Shown one piece after another: positions 1 to 9,007 of a stretch of DNA of 64,000 bases. The notes below the pieces were generated by a model, which was given only the letters and a program-made list of their open reading frames with translations, made no database searches and had not been told where the DNA came from. The position numbers and the translations under genes are program-made. How positions within the stretch are numbered: the first letter of the stretch is position 1; the number at the start of each line of letters is the position of its first letter. Source of the DNA: an uncultured Paracoccaceae bacterium (GTDB lineage Bacteria; Pseudomonadota; Alphaproteobacteria; Rhodobacterales; Rhodobacteraceae); contig CANMIX010000001.1 of the NCBI GenBank assembly GCA_947497985.1, positions 1 to 64,000 on the forward strand, in the 5' to 3' direction.

Positions 1-191
1 TCCACGTGGGCGGTGGAGATGGTGATGCCGCGTGCTTTTTCTTCAGGTGCGCCATCGATCTGGTCGTAGGCTTTGAAGTCACCAAAGTATTTGGTGATCG
101 CTGCGGTCAGCGTGGTTTTACCGTGGTCAACGTGGCCGATGGTGCCGATGTTGACGTGCGGTTTTGTACGCTCAAACTTTTCCTTTGCCAT
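1..191 (-). CDS. tuf: Elongation factor Tu (N-terminal part, cut by window edge)
   Basis: The first 63 codons of EF-Tu are present; the rest lies beyond the left edge. EF-Tu is the GTPase that brings aminoacyl-tRNA to the ribosome. The P-loop GHVDHGKT is visible at residues 19-26 and the RGITIS switch segment follows near residue 56. The ATG at 189-191 gives the usual [12 protein letters not shown] start. It is the third gene in a minus-strand series after parC and a lipoprotein gene, not preceded by fusA as in the str operon, so it may be a second tuf copy; that last point is inference. Confidence 0.97.
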   Translation of the reverse strand, partial: MAKEKFERTKPHVNIGTIGHVDHGKTTLTAAITKYFGDFKAYDQIDGAPEEKARGITISTAHV

Positions 192-301
192 TCTCTAGGC
201 GCCCTTTTGAATCTCGGGGGTCATGCACGACCCGGTTTCCTCTGCGCGCGCGGCGTATTGGATTCTCACACGAAAATCAAGCCGCTTCCTGCGTCAGACC
301 A

Positions 302-886
302 TCACTCGACCGGGAGTGATGCCAGATCGTCAACCTGTGATGCAGCCACGCGCGGGGTGAACCAGCCTTCTTCGGCGTGTTTTTCGGCAATGTATTCTTC
401 GATCTTATCGGCAATGTTCAGCGCCAGACCGTCGATCTGTTCCTGTTTGGTGCGGCTGTGGCCCGAGCCCAAAAGCGCGCTTTGACCCGTGGTGTCTTCA
501 AAGATTTCCATCTGGACCTTTTCCGCTAGGAACACGGCGCCGGTCACGTCATAGACAAAGACATTCACAACCGCGACGCTTTTGGGGGAAAAGACAATCG
601 GCACGCCAGCGGGCGCGAGCATAAAGCCCTCCAAGGTGACGGCGACGTCATATTCTTGACTGCCCTGATACCGATCAAGGCGCGCATTCAGCGCAAGCTT
701 CATCGGTTCGGTCCACTCGCTGGCCTCTGCATCGCGTGACAGGGGCCATTGCAGCGCTTTGTCGGTAAAGACGTGCAGCACGCGGGCCTTGAACGCGCCC
801 AGATCCTCGGGCGCCTCGTCGACCTGGGTCGAACCACAGGCGCCAAGCAACACCAAAGCCATAAAAAGAGAGAGCAAACGGGCCAT
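302..886 (-). CDS. Putative lipoprotein of unknown function
   Basis: I do not recognise the family. The 194-residue product starts with a lipoprotein signal (MARLLSLFMALVLLGACGS) with an LGAC lipobox, so it is probably lipidated and held in the envelope. The mature part is soluble, rich in acidic residues, and has no obvious catalytic motif. I chose the ATG at 886 because an AGGA lies about 7 bases upstream and the lipobox then sits at the usual distance; an in-frame ATG at 904 and a further upstream start are possible. It lies between parC and tuf on the same strand. Confidence 0.75.
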   Translation of the reverse strand: MARLLSLFMALVLLGACGSTQVDEAPEDLGAFKARVLHVFTDKALQWPLSRDAEASEWTEPMKLALNARLDRYQGSQEYDVAVTLEGFMLAPAGVPIVFSPKSVAVVNVFVYDVTGAVFLAEKVQMEIFEDTTGQSALLGSGHSRTKQEQIDGLALNIADKIEEYIAEKHAEEGWFTPRVAASQVDDLASLPVE

Positions 887-1003
887 AACCAGTCCTGTAT
901 CCATCACATTTCGCGAAAGGGGTAACGCCTTCGCCGCCAAAGCGCAAAGCATGCGTTGCGAAACCCGCGCACCCGGTGGCGCGCAGGTCACATATACAGT
1001 GGC

Positions 1004-3352
1004 TTATTTGAACTTATAGTTGCGTGGGAACCCATAAGGCGGGCGTTTCCCGACGCTGGCGCGTTTGCCAAGCCATTCGGTCAGATCGGTCTCGTGACGG
1101 GTCTTGCCGCCGCCCATCTCCCAGCTGAGGCCATCGCCCCAATTGAAGGTGGTGATATCTGAGAGACCGCCGTCCAGCTCCAACGCGCCCTGTTTGCCGC
1201 GGGCCATATTGTATTTTTGCAGGCGCACGCCTTTGCCCCGGTTCAGCTCGGGCATTTCCTCAACCGCAAAGACCAGGAATTTGCCATTCTCGGACACCAC
1301 AGCCACGTGGTCACCGGTCACAGGGATACAGATTTTGGCCCGATCATCATCCTTGATGTTCAGCACCTGCTTGCCGCTGCGGGTTTGCGCCACGATGTCT
1401 TTTTCGGCGCAGATGAAGCCATTGCCGGCATCTGAGGCCACCAGCAGTTTGCCTTCGGGATTGTGGATCAGGAGATCGACAATTTCGACCTCGTTGGGCA
1501 GATCGACCATCAAGCGCACGGGTTCACCCATGCCGCGTCCGCCGGGCAGATTGGCTGCGGACAGCGTATAGAAACGCCCGTTTGATCCAAACACCAACAA
1601 ACGATCGGTCGTCTCGGCGTGGAAGACAAAGCGTGGCCCGTCCCCGTCCTTGAATTTCAGCTCACGGTTCAGATCGATGTGGCCGGTCATAGCGCGGATC
1701 CAACCCATTTGCGAGCAGACCACGGTAATCGGCTCCCGCTCGATCATGGCTTCCAACGGCACGTCTTCGACCTCGGCGGCTTCGGCAAAGCGGGTGCGAC
1801 GGGCGCCACCGGCAAAATCCTTGCCGAATTTCTTTTTGGTTTCACGCAGCTGTTCGGTGATGCGTGTCCATTGAATGTCTTCAGACCCCAAAAGCTCCAG
1901 CAGGCCTGCCCGTTCGTCGCGCAGAGCATCGCGCTCGCGGGTCAGTTCGATCTCTTCCAACTTGCGTAGGGAGCGCAGGCGCATATTGAGGATCGCCTCG
2001 GCCTGAACTTCGGTCAGCTCCCCCACACCTTGGGCGGGGGTGACATAATCGGCCTCGTCAAAGGCGCGCGGATGATCAAGACGCCAATCCTCGCGCATTA
2101 GCGCAGCCTTGGGATCGTCATCATAGCGGATAATGTCGATCACGCGGTCGAGGTTGAGGAAAGCAATGATAAAGCCTTCCAACACTTCCAACCGGTGGTC
2201 GATTTTTTCCACCCGGTGACGCGTGCGGCGTTGAAGCACGTCCCGACGGTGATCCAAGAACGCCCGCAGCACTTCCTTCATCGAGCAGACCTTGGGCGTG
2301 ACCCCATCGATCAGCACGTTCATGTTCAAGCTGAACCGCGTCTCAAGATCCGAGTTGCGGAACATCATGTTCATCAGAACCTCGGGATCGACGTTCTTGG
2401 ACTTGGGCTCCAGAACAACACGGATGTCATCGGCGGACTCGTCGCGGATATCGGCGAGGATCGGAACCTTTTTGGTTTGGATCAACTCAGCGACTTTTTC
2501 GATCAGCTTCGATTTTTGGACCTGATACGGGATCTCGGTCACAACGATCTGCCACTGACCCCGGCCGAGGTCCTCGACCTCATATGTCGACCGCAAACGG
2601 AACGAGCCGCGCCCGGTGCTGTAAGCCTTGGCGATATTTTCGCGCGGCTCCACAATGACACCACCGGTCGGAAAATCCGGGCCCGGCACATAGTTCAGCA
2701 GCGTATCATCTTGGGCGTTTGGCGTTTTAATCAGGTGAATACAGGCATCGACCAGTTCGGCAATGTTATGGGGCGGGATGTTTGTCGCCATCCCTACCGC
2801 AATCCCAGAGGATCCATTGGCCAGAATATTGGGGAATGTCGCCGGCAGAACCGCGGGTTCCGTCAGGCGGCCATCATAGTTGTCGCGAAAATCGACCGAA
2901 TCCTCGCTGAGCCCTTCCAGCATCGCTTCGGCCACGAAGGTCATCCGCGCTTCGGTGTAGCGCGAGGCAGCCGGGTTATCGCCGTCGATATTGCCAAAGT
3001 TACCCTGGCCATCCACCAGCGGGTAGCGGACGTTGAAATCCTGCGCCAGACGCGCCATCGCGTCATAGATCGCTGCGTCGCCGTGTGGGTGGAAATCCCC
3101 CATCGTGTCGCCCGAGATCTTGGCTGATTTCAAAAACCCACCTGTGGACGACAGCCGCAGCCGGTTCATCGCATAAAGGATGCGCCGATGCACCGGCTTC
3201 AGACCGTCGCGCGCATCCGGCAGCGCGCGGTGCATAATCGTGCTGAGCGCATAGGTCAGGTACCGCTCTCCAATAGCGCGGCGCAACGGTTCCAGGATCT
3301 CTCCCCCTTGTGGGGAGGACGGCATTTCGGGATCATCTACCAAGTCGGTCAT
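1004..3352 (-). CDS. parC: DNA topoisomerase IV subunit A
   Basis: The 782-residue protein is the DNA-cleaving subunit of topoisomerase IV, which decatenates daughter chromosomes together with ParE. The breakage-reunion domain fills roughly residues 20-500, with the active-site Tyr132 in AASRYTEARM and the quinolone-pocket segment HPHGDAAIYDAM at 88-99; beta-propeller repeats follow. It is ParC rather than GyrA because it is short and the C-terminal domain lacks a clear GyrA box. Where E. coli ParC has Ser80 and Glu84, this protein has Ala93 and Asp97. No parE is in the window. Confidence 0.96.
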   Translation of the reverse strand: MTDLVDDPEMPSSPQGGEILEPLRRAIGERYLTYALSTIMHRALPDARDGLKPVHRRILYAMNRLRLSSTGGFLKSAKISGDTMGDFHPHGDAAIYDAMARLAQDFNVRYPLVDGQGNFGNIDGDNPAASRYTEARMTFVAEAMLEGLSEDSVDFRDNYDGRLTEPAVLPATFPNILANGSSGIAVGMATNIPPHNIAELVDACIHLIKTPNAQDDTLLNYVPGPDFPTGGVIVEPRENIAKAYSTGRGSFRLRSTYEVEDLGRGQWQIVVTEIPYQVQKSKLIEKVAELIQTKKVPILADIRDESADDIRVVLEPKSKNVDPEVLMNMMFRNSDLETRFSLNMNVLIDGVTPKVCSMKEVLRAFLDHRRDVLQRRTRHRVEKIDHRLEVLEGFIIAFLNLDRVIDIIRYDDDPKAALMREDWRLDHPRAFDEADYVTPAQGVGELTEVQAEAILNMRLRSLRKLEEIELTRERDALRDERAGLLELLGSEDIQWTRITEQLRETKKKFGKDFAGGARRTRFAEAAEVEDVPLEAMIEREPITVVCSQMGWIRAMTGHIDLNRELKFKDGDGPRFVFHAETTDRLLVFGSNGRFYTLSAANLPGGRGMGEPVRLMVDLPNEVEIVDLLIHNPEGKLLVASDAGNGFICAEKDIVAQTRSGKQVLNIKDDDRAKICIPVTGDHVAVVSENGKFLVFAVEEMPELNRGKGVRLQKYNMARGKQGALELDGGLSDITTFNWGDGLSWEMGGGKTRHETDLTEWLGKRASVGKRPPYGFPRNYKFK

Positions 3353-3620
3353 GGAAAAGTGATACTGCCCTGCCCCCGCAGGGTAAAGCGGTCATGAATT
3401 TCGTCCACAGATTTTCCTGCCCCAAGAGAGGAATTTTGCCAGTGCGGCAATAGTTTGTTTCCAACCGTGGGGGAGTATTTGCGCAGTTCTCCCCTGCGAG
3501 AATCAGTAAAAATATGATTAAATGAATATTATCAGCCATCGATTCGTGGGGAAGGCTGGTCAGCGCGGTGCAACAGCGACCGCGCGCTGCTGTCATTTAC
3601 GTATTGGGGGAGAAAGCGCC

Positions 3621-4247
3621 ATGTCTTCGCGCTTCGTTGTTGCGTCTTTTTTAGGTCTGGGGTGGACCTTTTATGAATTAAGCGGGGGTGCGGATTTCAC
3701 CCCGCCAGAGCGCCCTGAGATTGTCGCGGAAACACCCGCAGCCAAGGTCGAAAGACCCGCTGTGACACTGGCCTCTGCTTCGGGTGCGCCAACTTCAAAT
3801 TCAAAAGAGGTCGTTCCAGCTGCAAATCCGGCGCGCCCTGCGGCCGACCCGACCCTGCGCCAGAGCATCGCACGAGAGCAACTGGCACAGATCGGTGGTG
3901 CACTGAATTCTGATGCCGCATTTGATGGGCGCATTCCAACCGGTGGTTTGCAATTGGTATCACTGGAAGGTGGCCTGTCGGCGATCACCACACAACCCGT
4001 TGCACCCGCTGTGGAAACCGTCGAGATCCCAGAGCCACAGGGACCTGATGTACGCTATGTGAGCGCCTCGCGTGTGAATGTGCGCCAAGGTCCGGGCACC
4101 AATTATTCGGTTCTGACCCGCGTGCTGGCAAACGACAAGGTCATTGTGCTCGAAGATAATGGCACGGGCTGGCTGCGTCTGAAAATCGACGGCAGCGATA
4201 GCGTAGGCTGGATTGCCGCTTCCCTGTTGACCAAGAAAGCCCCATAA
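3621..4247 (+). CDS. SH3 domain-containing exported protein
   Basis: A 208-residue protein with a hydrophobic N terminus (residues 3-20), a long Pro/Ala-rich linker and a bacterial SH3 domain at about residues 142-205 (VNVRQGPGTNYSVL, then GWLRL and GWI). Such SH3b domains usually bind cell-wall peptides, so it is probably anchored or exported to the periplasm; the ligand is unknown. The ATG at 3621 was chosen because GGGGGAG lies about 9 bases upstream; an earlier in-frame ATG at 3522 has no such site. It is divergent from parC and 33 bases before the SDR gene. Confidence 0.82.
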   Translation: MSSRFVVASFLGLGWTFYELSGGADFTPPERPEIVAETPAAKVERPAVTLASASGAPTSNSKEVVPAANPARPAADPTLRQSIAREQLAQIGGALNSDAAFDGRIPTGGLQLVSLEGGLSAITTQPVAPAVETVEIPEPQGPDVRYVSASRVNVRQGPGTNYSVLTRVLANDKVIVLEDNGTGWLRLKIDGSDSVGWIAASLLTKKAP

Positions 4248-4280
4248 GTTCTGGACGGATCCAGTTCAAGGGGCTGCCTC

Positions 4281-5111
4281 ATGGCAAAAACACTACTGAT
4301 TACCGGATGCTCTTCGGGCATCGGACTGGATGCTGCGCGCGGTATGCGCGAGCGCGGCTGGACGGTTTTTGCCTCCTGCCGCCAGCAGCGTGATTGCGAT
4401 CGGATGCGAGCCGAGGGGTTTATCAGCCCACGCATCGACTATACCGACGAGGCCAGCATAAATGCAGGGCTGGAACTGGTCCTGAACGAGACCGGCGGCA
4501 CTTTGGACGTTTTGTTCAACAACGGCGCCCACGGCCTGCCCGGCGCGGTTGAAGATCTGCCCACAGACGGGCTGCGCGCGATTTTTGAAGCCAACTTTTT
4601 TGGCTGGCACACTTTGACCCGCGCGGTGATCCCGGTGATGCGCGCGCAAGGACATGGCCGCATCATCCACAATTCCTCGATCCTAGGCTTTGTCGGTTTT
4701 CCCTGGCGTGGGGCCTATGTGGCGACAAAATTTGCCCTCGAAGGTCTGACGGATACGTTACGCGTCGAACTGGCCGACACCGACATCCACCTATCGCTGA
4801 TCCAGCCCGGGCCGGTCACCTCCAAAATCCGGCAAAACTCCATCCCGCACTTTGAACGGTTTGTGGATTGGGAAAACTCGGTCCTGCGCGATCTTTATGA
4901 AAAGAGCCTGCTGAAACGTCTCTATCACAGCGATGGGCCGGATCGGTTTGAGCTGCCCGCAAGCGCGGTTACTGAAAAACTGGCCCATGCCTGCGAAGCC
5001 CGCCGTCCCCGCGCGCGATATTACGTGACAACACCAACACACATCGCCGGGCGGCTGAAACGGATCCTCAGCACACGCGCAATCGACCGCATTTTGATGA
5101 GCCTACGGTAA
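4281..5111 (+). CDS. Short-chain dehydrogenase/reductase
   Basis: A 276-residue classical SDR, an NAD(P)-dependent oxidoreductase. The Rossmann motif TGCSSGIG is at residues 8-15, NNGA at 80-83, the catalytic serine in NSSILG near 132-133, and YVATK with Tyr146 and Lys150. The PGPV segment after the active site and the long C-terminal part are typical of this subfamily. The substrate cannot be read from the sequence. It follows the SH3 protein by 33 bases and may be co-transcribed with it. Confidence 0.92.
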   Translation: MAKTLLITGCSSGIGLDAARGMRERGWTVFASCRQQRDCDRMRAEGFISPRIDYTDEASINAGLELVLNETGGTLDVLFNNGAHGLPGAVEDLPTDGLRAIFEANFFGWHTLTRAVIPVMRAQGHGRIIHNSSILGFVGFPWRGAYVATKFALEGLTDTLRVELADTDIHLSLIQPGPVTSKIRQNSIPHFERFVDWENSVLRDLYEKSLLKRLYHSDGPDRFELPASAVTEKLAHACEARRPRARYYVTTPTHIAGRLKRILSTRAIDRILMSLR

Positions 5112-5179
5112 GTCAAAAACTCGCCAAAGCGCCGCAAACAGGATAGAGAACCCCAAACACAGCTACAAAGGGGCCCAAA

Positions 5180-5383
5180 ATGTCCAATCTGCTTTATATT
5201 CTGGGAATTTTAGGCATCGGGGCAACCGTTGTTGCGCTGCTTATCGGGATTGGTAGCTTTGGCGTAGGCGGTGATTTCCACAAAAAGAACGCCAATAAAT
5301 TGATGCGCCTGCGTCTTGTGTGCCAGTTTGTCGCCATCGTAGCCTTGCTGGGCTTTATGTATCTGCGTCGGCAAATGGGGTAA
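5180..5383 (+). CDS. HIG1-domain twin transmembrane protein
   Basis: A 67-residue protein with two membrane helices (about 4-26 and 43-61) separated by a basic loop ending in NKLMRLRLVCQF. This matches the HIG1 (hypoxia-induced protein) domain, which in mitochondria and some alphaproteobacteria associates with respiratory oxidases. A GGGG Shine-Dalgarno stretch precedes the ATG. The next gene, the adenosyltransferase, starts three bases after its stop, so the two are almost certainly one transcript. The link to a respiratory complex here is inference from the family. Confidence 0.82.
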   Translation: MSNLLYILGILGIGATVVALLIGIGSFGVGGDFHKKNANKLMRLRLVCQFVAIVALLGFMYLRRQMG

Positions 5384-5386
5384 CAC

Positions 5387-5959
5387 ATGGTTGTTCTAAA
5401 CAAGATCTATACGCGCACCGGGGACAAAGGTGACACCGCGCTTGGCAATGGTGATCGCGTGGCCAAACATTCGGCGCGGGTGAATGCCTATGGCACCTCG
5501 GACGAGCTGAATTCATTTGTAGGTGTGGCCCGCTTGGTCGCCGACAGCGACATGGACGCAGCCTTGGCCCGTATTCAAAATGATCTGTTCGATCTGGGCG
5601 CTGATTTATGTCGCCCCGAAATGGAAAAAGACGCCGAGGCGGAATACCCCCCATTACGTATGGTTCAGGCACAGGTCGACCGTCTGGAAGCAGAGATCGA
5701 TGTGATGAACGCAGAGCTTGCGCCTTTGCGCAGTTTTGTATTGCCGGGCGGCTCTGCGCTGGCTGCGCATCTGCATGTGTGTCGCACGGTGGCACGTCGC
5801 GGTGAGCGCCTTGCCACGGACGTGGCAACAGCAGAGGCGATCAACCCAGTGGCAATCACCTATCTGAACCGACTGTCGGACTGGTTCTTTGTCGCGTCAC
5901 GTGTGGCGAATGATAATGGCGCCAATGACGTCTTGTGGGTGCCTGGCGCAAACCGTTGA
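5387..5959 (+). CDS. Cob(I)yrinic acid a,c-diamide / cob(I)alamin adenosyltransferase, PduO type
   Basis: The 190-residue enzyme transfers the adenosyl group of ATP to cob(I)alamin to make coenzyme B12. The ATP-binding start YTRTGDKGDT is at residues 8-17, and the family signature CRTVARRGER followed by NRLSDWFF is near residues 132-165. The length fits PduO-type enzymes. Adenosylcobalamin is needed by the mutases of the ethylmalonyl-CoA pathway, of which Mcd is encoded at 19.7 kb, and corrinoid genes cobC-cbiB lie at 42.5 kb. It is translationally close to the HIG1 gene. Confidence 0.94.
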   Translation: MVVLNKIYTRTGDKGDTALGNGDRVAKHSARVNAYGTSDELNSFVGVARLVADSDMDAALARIQNDLFDLGADLCRPEMEKDAEAEYPPLRMVQAQVDRLEAEIDVMNAELAPLRSFVLPGGSALAAHLHVCRTVARRGERLATDVATAEAINPVAITYLNRLSDWFFVASRVANDNGANDVLWVPGANR

Positions 5960-6263
5960 TTCTCGGGGACAAGTCGTGCAACGCGCCGCGTTGCAGCATT
6001 TCTACAGCCGAACACCATGCCAACAGTTATCAAAAATCCACTGTCAGGGTAATTTAATTACTCTGTCGATCCGTCGCAATTTACAGCCCAAACGTCCTAT
6101 TTCTATAGGGTTTTTATTCTGAAAAAGTGCAAACGCGACGTCCCTTGGACATAACGTGACGATTTTGCCCTGTTGATCGCTTTACGCAACCGCTATCAAC
6201 GCTGCGAGAGCATAGCGGCTGCCCCCGACCGGTGGGTCGCCATTTGTGAAGGAGATAACGCCC
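5960..6263. other. Intergenic region between adenosyltransferase and etfB
   Basis: About 300 bases without a convincing gene. It holds a perfect inverted repeat at 5977-5995, a lower-GC stretch at about 6020-6125, and the ribosome-binding site AAGGAG at 6249-6254 for etfB. It must contain the etfBA promoter, but I could not fix -35 and -10 elements with confidence. Confidence 0.6.
5977..5995. repeat. Perfect 9+1+9 inverted repeat
   Basis: The sequence TGCAACGCG-C-CGCGTTGCA reads the same on both strands apart from the central base. It starts 17 bases after the adenosyltransferase stop codon. There is no T-run after it, so it is not a standard intrinsic terminator; it could be an mRNA 3' stem-loop or an operator. 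Confidence 0.7.
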
Positions 6264-7022
6264 ATGAAGGTCCTCGTACCTGTCAAACGCGTGATTGATT
6301 ATAACGTGAAAGTTCGCGTCAAAGCGGATGGAACCGGTGTCGATCTCGCCAACGTAAAGATGTCGATGAACCCATTTGACGAGATTGCCGTCGAAGAGGC
6401 GATCCGTCTGAAAGAAGCCGGCAAAGCGGACGAAGTTGTTGCCGTTTCCATCGGCGTAAAGCAAGCGCAGGAAACCCTGCGTACCGCATTGGCCATGGGC
6501 GCCGACCGCGCGATCCTGGTTGTTGCCGCTGATGATGTTCATCAAGACATCGAACCGCTGGCTGTTGCCAAGATCATGGCAAAAATCGTCGAAGAAGAGC
6601 AGCCCGGACTGGTTCTGGCTGGCAAACAGGCGATCGACAACGACATGAATGCAACCGGTCAGATGCTGTCCGCGCTGCTGGGATGGTCGCAAGCGACATT
6701 TGCATCCGATCTGGATGTGGACGGCGACACCGCCAAAGTCACCCGTGAAGTTGACGGTGGCCTGCAAACCATCAGCGTCAAGATGCCTGCCATCGTGACC
6801 GTTGACCTTCGCCTGAACGAGCCGCGTTATGCCTCGCTGCCCAACATCATGAAGGCCAAGAAAAAGCCGCTGGATGAGAAAACAGCCGCTGATTTCGGCG
6901 TCGATGTAACGCCGCGCCTGACCGTTGTCGAAACCAAAGAGCCCGAGGCCCGCGCCGCTGGTATCAAGGTTGCGTCCGTGGACGAATTGGTCGCGAAACT
7001 CAAAGAAGCGGGAGCTGTCTAA
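6264..7022 (+). CDS. etfB: Electron transfer flavoprotein beta subunit
   Basis: The 252-residue small subunit of ETF pairs with EtfA to carry electrons from acyl-CoA dehydrogenases to ETF:quinone oxidoreductase. The start [17 protein letters not shown], the conserved [10 protein letters not shown] segment (about residues 118-127) and the AMP-binding region are typical. The ATG at 6264 has AAGGAG about 9 bases upstream. Its TAA shares one base with the etfA ATG, so translation is coupled. The mcd product at 19.7 kb is a likely electron donor to the complex. Confidence 0.97.
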   Translation: MKVLVPVKRVIDYNVKVRVKADGTGVDLANVKMSMNPFDEIAVEEAIRLKEAGKADEVVAVSIGVKQAQETLRTALAMGADRAILVVAADDVHQDIEPLAVAKIMAKIVEEEQPGLVLAGKQAIDNDMNATGQMLSALLGWSQATFASDLDVDGDTAKVTREVDGGLQTISVKMPAIVTVDLRLNEPRYASLPNIMKAKKKPLDEKTAADFGVDVTPRLTVVETKEPEARAAGIKVASVDELVAKLKEAGAV

Positions 7023-7951
7023 TGTCTGTTCTTCTCCTTGCCGAAGTCACCGATGGCGCGCTGGCGCTGGACGCAACTGCCAAAGCCGTCACCGCAGCCA
7101 AAGACCTGGGCGACGTTGTCGTTCTGGCCGCTGGTGCCTCTGCTGCAGCCGCTGGCGAAGCCGCAGCAAAAATCGACGGTGTAGCCAAAGTTCTGGTTGC
7201 CGAAGATGCCTCATTGGGTCACCGCCTGGCGGAACCTACGGCGGCGCTGATCGCGGGTCTCGCGTCTGACTACACCCACATTGTGGCGCCTGCGACCACG
7301 GATGCCAAAAACATCCTGCCCCGCGTTGCAGCCCTGTTGGACGTAATGGTTCTGTCTGATGTCACCGCAGTTGTCGACGCGGACACATTTGAGCGTCCGA
7401 TCTATGCCGGTAACGCGCTGCAGGTTGTCAAATCAGCCGACGCCAAGAAGGTCATCACCTTCCGGACGTCGACCTTTGACGCAGCAGGCGAAGGTGGCTC
7501 TGCCGCTGTTGAAACCATCGCTGCCGCTGAAAACCCCGCCCTGTCCGAGTGGGTTGAGGACAAAGTTGCCGAAAGCGACCGTCCTGAGCTGACGTCGGCT
7601 GGCGTTGTGGTCTCAGGTGGTCGTGGTGTTGGCTCCGAAGAGGATTTTGCCCTGATCGAGAAACTGGCGGACAAACTGGGTGCGGCCGTTGGCGCATCCC
7701 GTGCCGCAGTTGACTCGGGCTTTGCGCCGAACGACTGGCAGGTTGGCCAGACCGGTAAAGTTGTTGCACCGGATCTCTATGTCGCTGTTGGTATCTCCGG
7801 TGCGATCCAGCACTTGGCAGGTATGAAAGACTCCAAGATCATCGTCGCAATCAACAAAGACGAAGAAGCACCGATCTTCCAGGTTGCTGACTTTGGTCTG
7901 GTTGCTGACCTGTTCGAGGCCGTTCCTGAGCTGACCGAAAAGCTCGGCTAA
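7022..7951 (+). CDS. etfA: Electron transfer flavoprotein alpha subunit
   Basis: The 309-residue FAD-binding subunit of ETF. The C-terminal FAD domain shows [12 protein letters not shown] (about residues 198-209), [11 protein letters not shown] and the [20 protein letters not shown] block near 241-260, followed by the [10 protein letters not shown] segment. The N-terminal half is Ala-rich as usual. It overlaps etfB by one base and is followed by a strong terminator at 7978-8003, which closes a two-gene operon. Confidence 0.97.
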   Translation: MSVLLLAEVTDGALALDATAKAVTAAKDLGDVVVLAAGASAAAAGEAAAKIDGVAKVLVAEDASLGHRLAEPTAALIAGLASDYTHIVAPATTDAKNILPRVAALLDVMVLSDVTAVVDADTFERPIYAGNALQVVKSADAKKVITFRTSTFDAAGEGGSAAVETIAAAENPALSEWVEDKVAESDRPELTSAGVVVSGGRGVGSEEDFALIEKLADKLGAAVGASRAAVDSGFAPNDWQVGQTGKVVAPDLYVAVGISGAIQHLAGMKDSKIIVAINKDEEAPIFQVADFGLVADLFEAVPELTEKLG

Positions 7952-7977
7952 GCGTCTTTGATATCCAAAAAGAAATG

Positions 7978-8003
7978 GCCCGCTTTTTGAGCGGGCTTTT
8001 TTT
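7978..8003 (+). terminator. Intrinsic terminator of etfBA
   Basis: A GCCCGCT / AGCGGGC stem with a five-base TTTTG loop is followed by seven T residues, 27 bases after the etfA stop. The minus-strand gene beyond it ends at 8038, so it also separates convergent genes. Confidence 0.9.
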
Positions 8004-8037
8004 ATGGGCTACCCCGAATGCACCGGCGCGATGGCGG

Positions 8038-8853
8038 CTACAGGACGTCTTGCAGACGTTCCGCCACCGAACAGGCAATGCGATGCTGTTCCCGGGGACC
8101 AATCATAAGCTGCGCGGTTTGCAGTTGCGTTTGCTCAACCACCATTCCTTGTATGTCGTCTGCCTCGCCCGCAGTCGCCACGTCCAATTCGATAACATCA
8201 GTCACAAGAGGGCTGAGATCTTGGACCATCGCGTCATTCACCAAGACGGGTTCCTGCGCAAAGCCGTTACCCAAGTTTAAGCTATAACGCAGCCAAAGCA
8301 GAACAATCTCACCGTCAAATCCATCGATCATCTCCCGCATGCGGGCTACCCAAGTCGCTTGCAGGTGATCACGTAGAACCGCGTAACGGTCCGGATCCAA
8401 ATCTTCGAGGCGGCTCAGCAGATGGCGATTGAAGTGGAACTCGGTAAAGTCGACCTCAGGGTAGTGCGCCAGTAGTTGCGGATGCGGAGTCAAGAATCGG
8501 TCGTTCCGCCGAGGATGGACCTTGTAGTAGTCGTTGGACATATTCTGCGCACCCATCACCTGGAGCACGGTCACATCGGCGCCCGCTGCCATGTCACGCA
8601 GGGTTGGGTCATAGAAATAACTATCCAACCCGCCATTGACCGCCGCGATGTTGACACAAGGCATGCCCAATTGCGCCTCCACATCCTCTGGAAATGGAGT
8701 GTCAATAAATCGACCATAGACTTCGGTGCTACCCAAGAAAGCCAAATACGGTTGATTTAATGGACGCTCTGGCCCCCGTACAGGAAGCTTGGACGTACCA
8801 TATCTGCAAAGTTCCACGTCTGATTGCGACGCATTTCCCGAAGCGTAGCTCAT
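8038..8853 (-). CDS. DUF6473 family protein
   Basis: A 271-residue protein that I match from memory to DUF6473, a family common in Rhodobacterales and without a known function. Features are LAFLGSTEVYG near residue 38, the highly conserved VMGAQNMSNDYYKVHPRRNDRFL block around residues 100-122, and YPEVDFTEFHFNRHLL. The overall pattern recalls SGNH-type folds, but I see no clear catalytic triad. The ATG at 8853 gives MSYASGN; in-frame TTG (8865) and GTG (8862) starts are alternatives. It is divergent from the hbd gene across a region with dyads. Confidence 0.75.
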   Translation of the reverse strand: MSYASGNASQSDVELCRYGTSKLPVRGPERPLNQPYLAFLGSTEVYGRFIDTPFPEDVEAQLGMPCVNIAAVNGGLDSYFYDPTLRDMAAGADVTVLQVMGAQNMSNDYYKVHPRRNDRFLTPHPQLLAHYPEVDFTEFHFNRHLLSRLEDLDPDRYAVLRDHLQATWVARMREMIDGFDGEIVLLWLRYSLNLGNGFAQEPVLVNDAMVQDLSPLVTDVIELDVATAGEADDIQGMVVEQTQLQTAQLMIGPREQHRIACSVAERLQDVL

Positions 8854-8897
8854 CTCACCCACCAATGTTCACCCAAGCTCACCCTGGCCGAGAAGAA

Positions 8898-8935
8898 TTG
8901 CAAATTTGCTAAAGGTTGCATTTGCGTAAAAACGC
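8898..8935. promoter_or_regulatory. TTGC-rich dyads upstream of hbd
   Basis: Three elements lie side by side in the divergent intergenic region: the palindrome GCAAATTTGC at 8900-8909, GTTGCATTTGC at 8915-8925, and the dyad TGCGT-AAAA-ACGCA at 8923-8936. They resemble the TTTGCAAA sites of short-chain fatty acyl-CoA regulators (ScfR/PccR/RamB type) known from Rhodobacter, but the spacing is not exact. Position fits control of the downstream 3-hydroxyacyl-CoA dehydrogenase gene. Confidence 0.4.
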
Positions 8936-9007
8936 ATAGGATCACCCTTGGCGGGCTATGTTCCCGTCGATACTATTGCAGTGCAGCAAACCAGAAAGGC
9001 AGTGAGC

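Noticed and set aside
2195-3127. Plus-strand open frame of 310 codons inside parC
   Set aside because: Antisense to the conserved breakage-reunion domain; no ribosome-binding site or domain.
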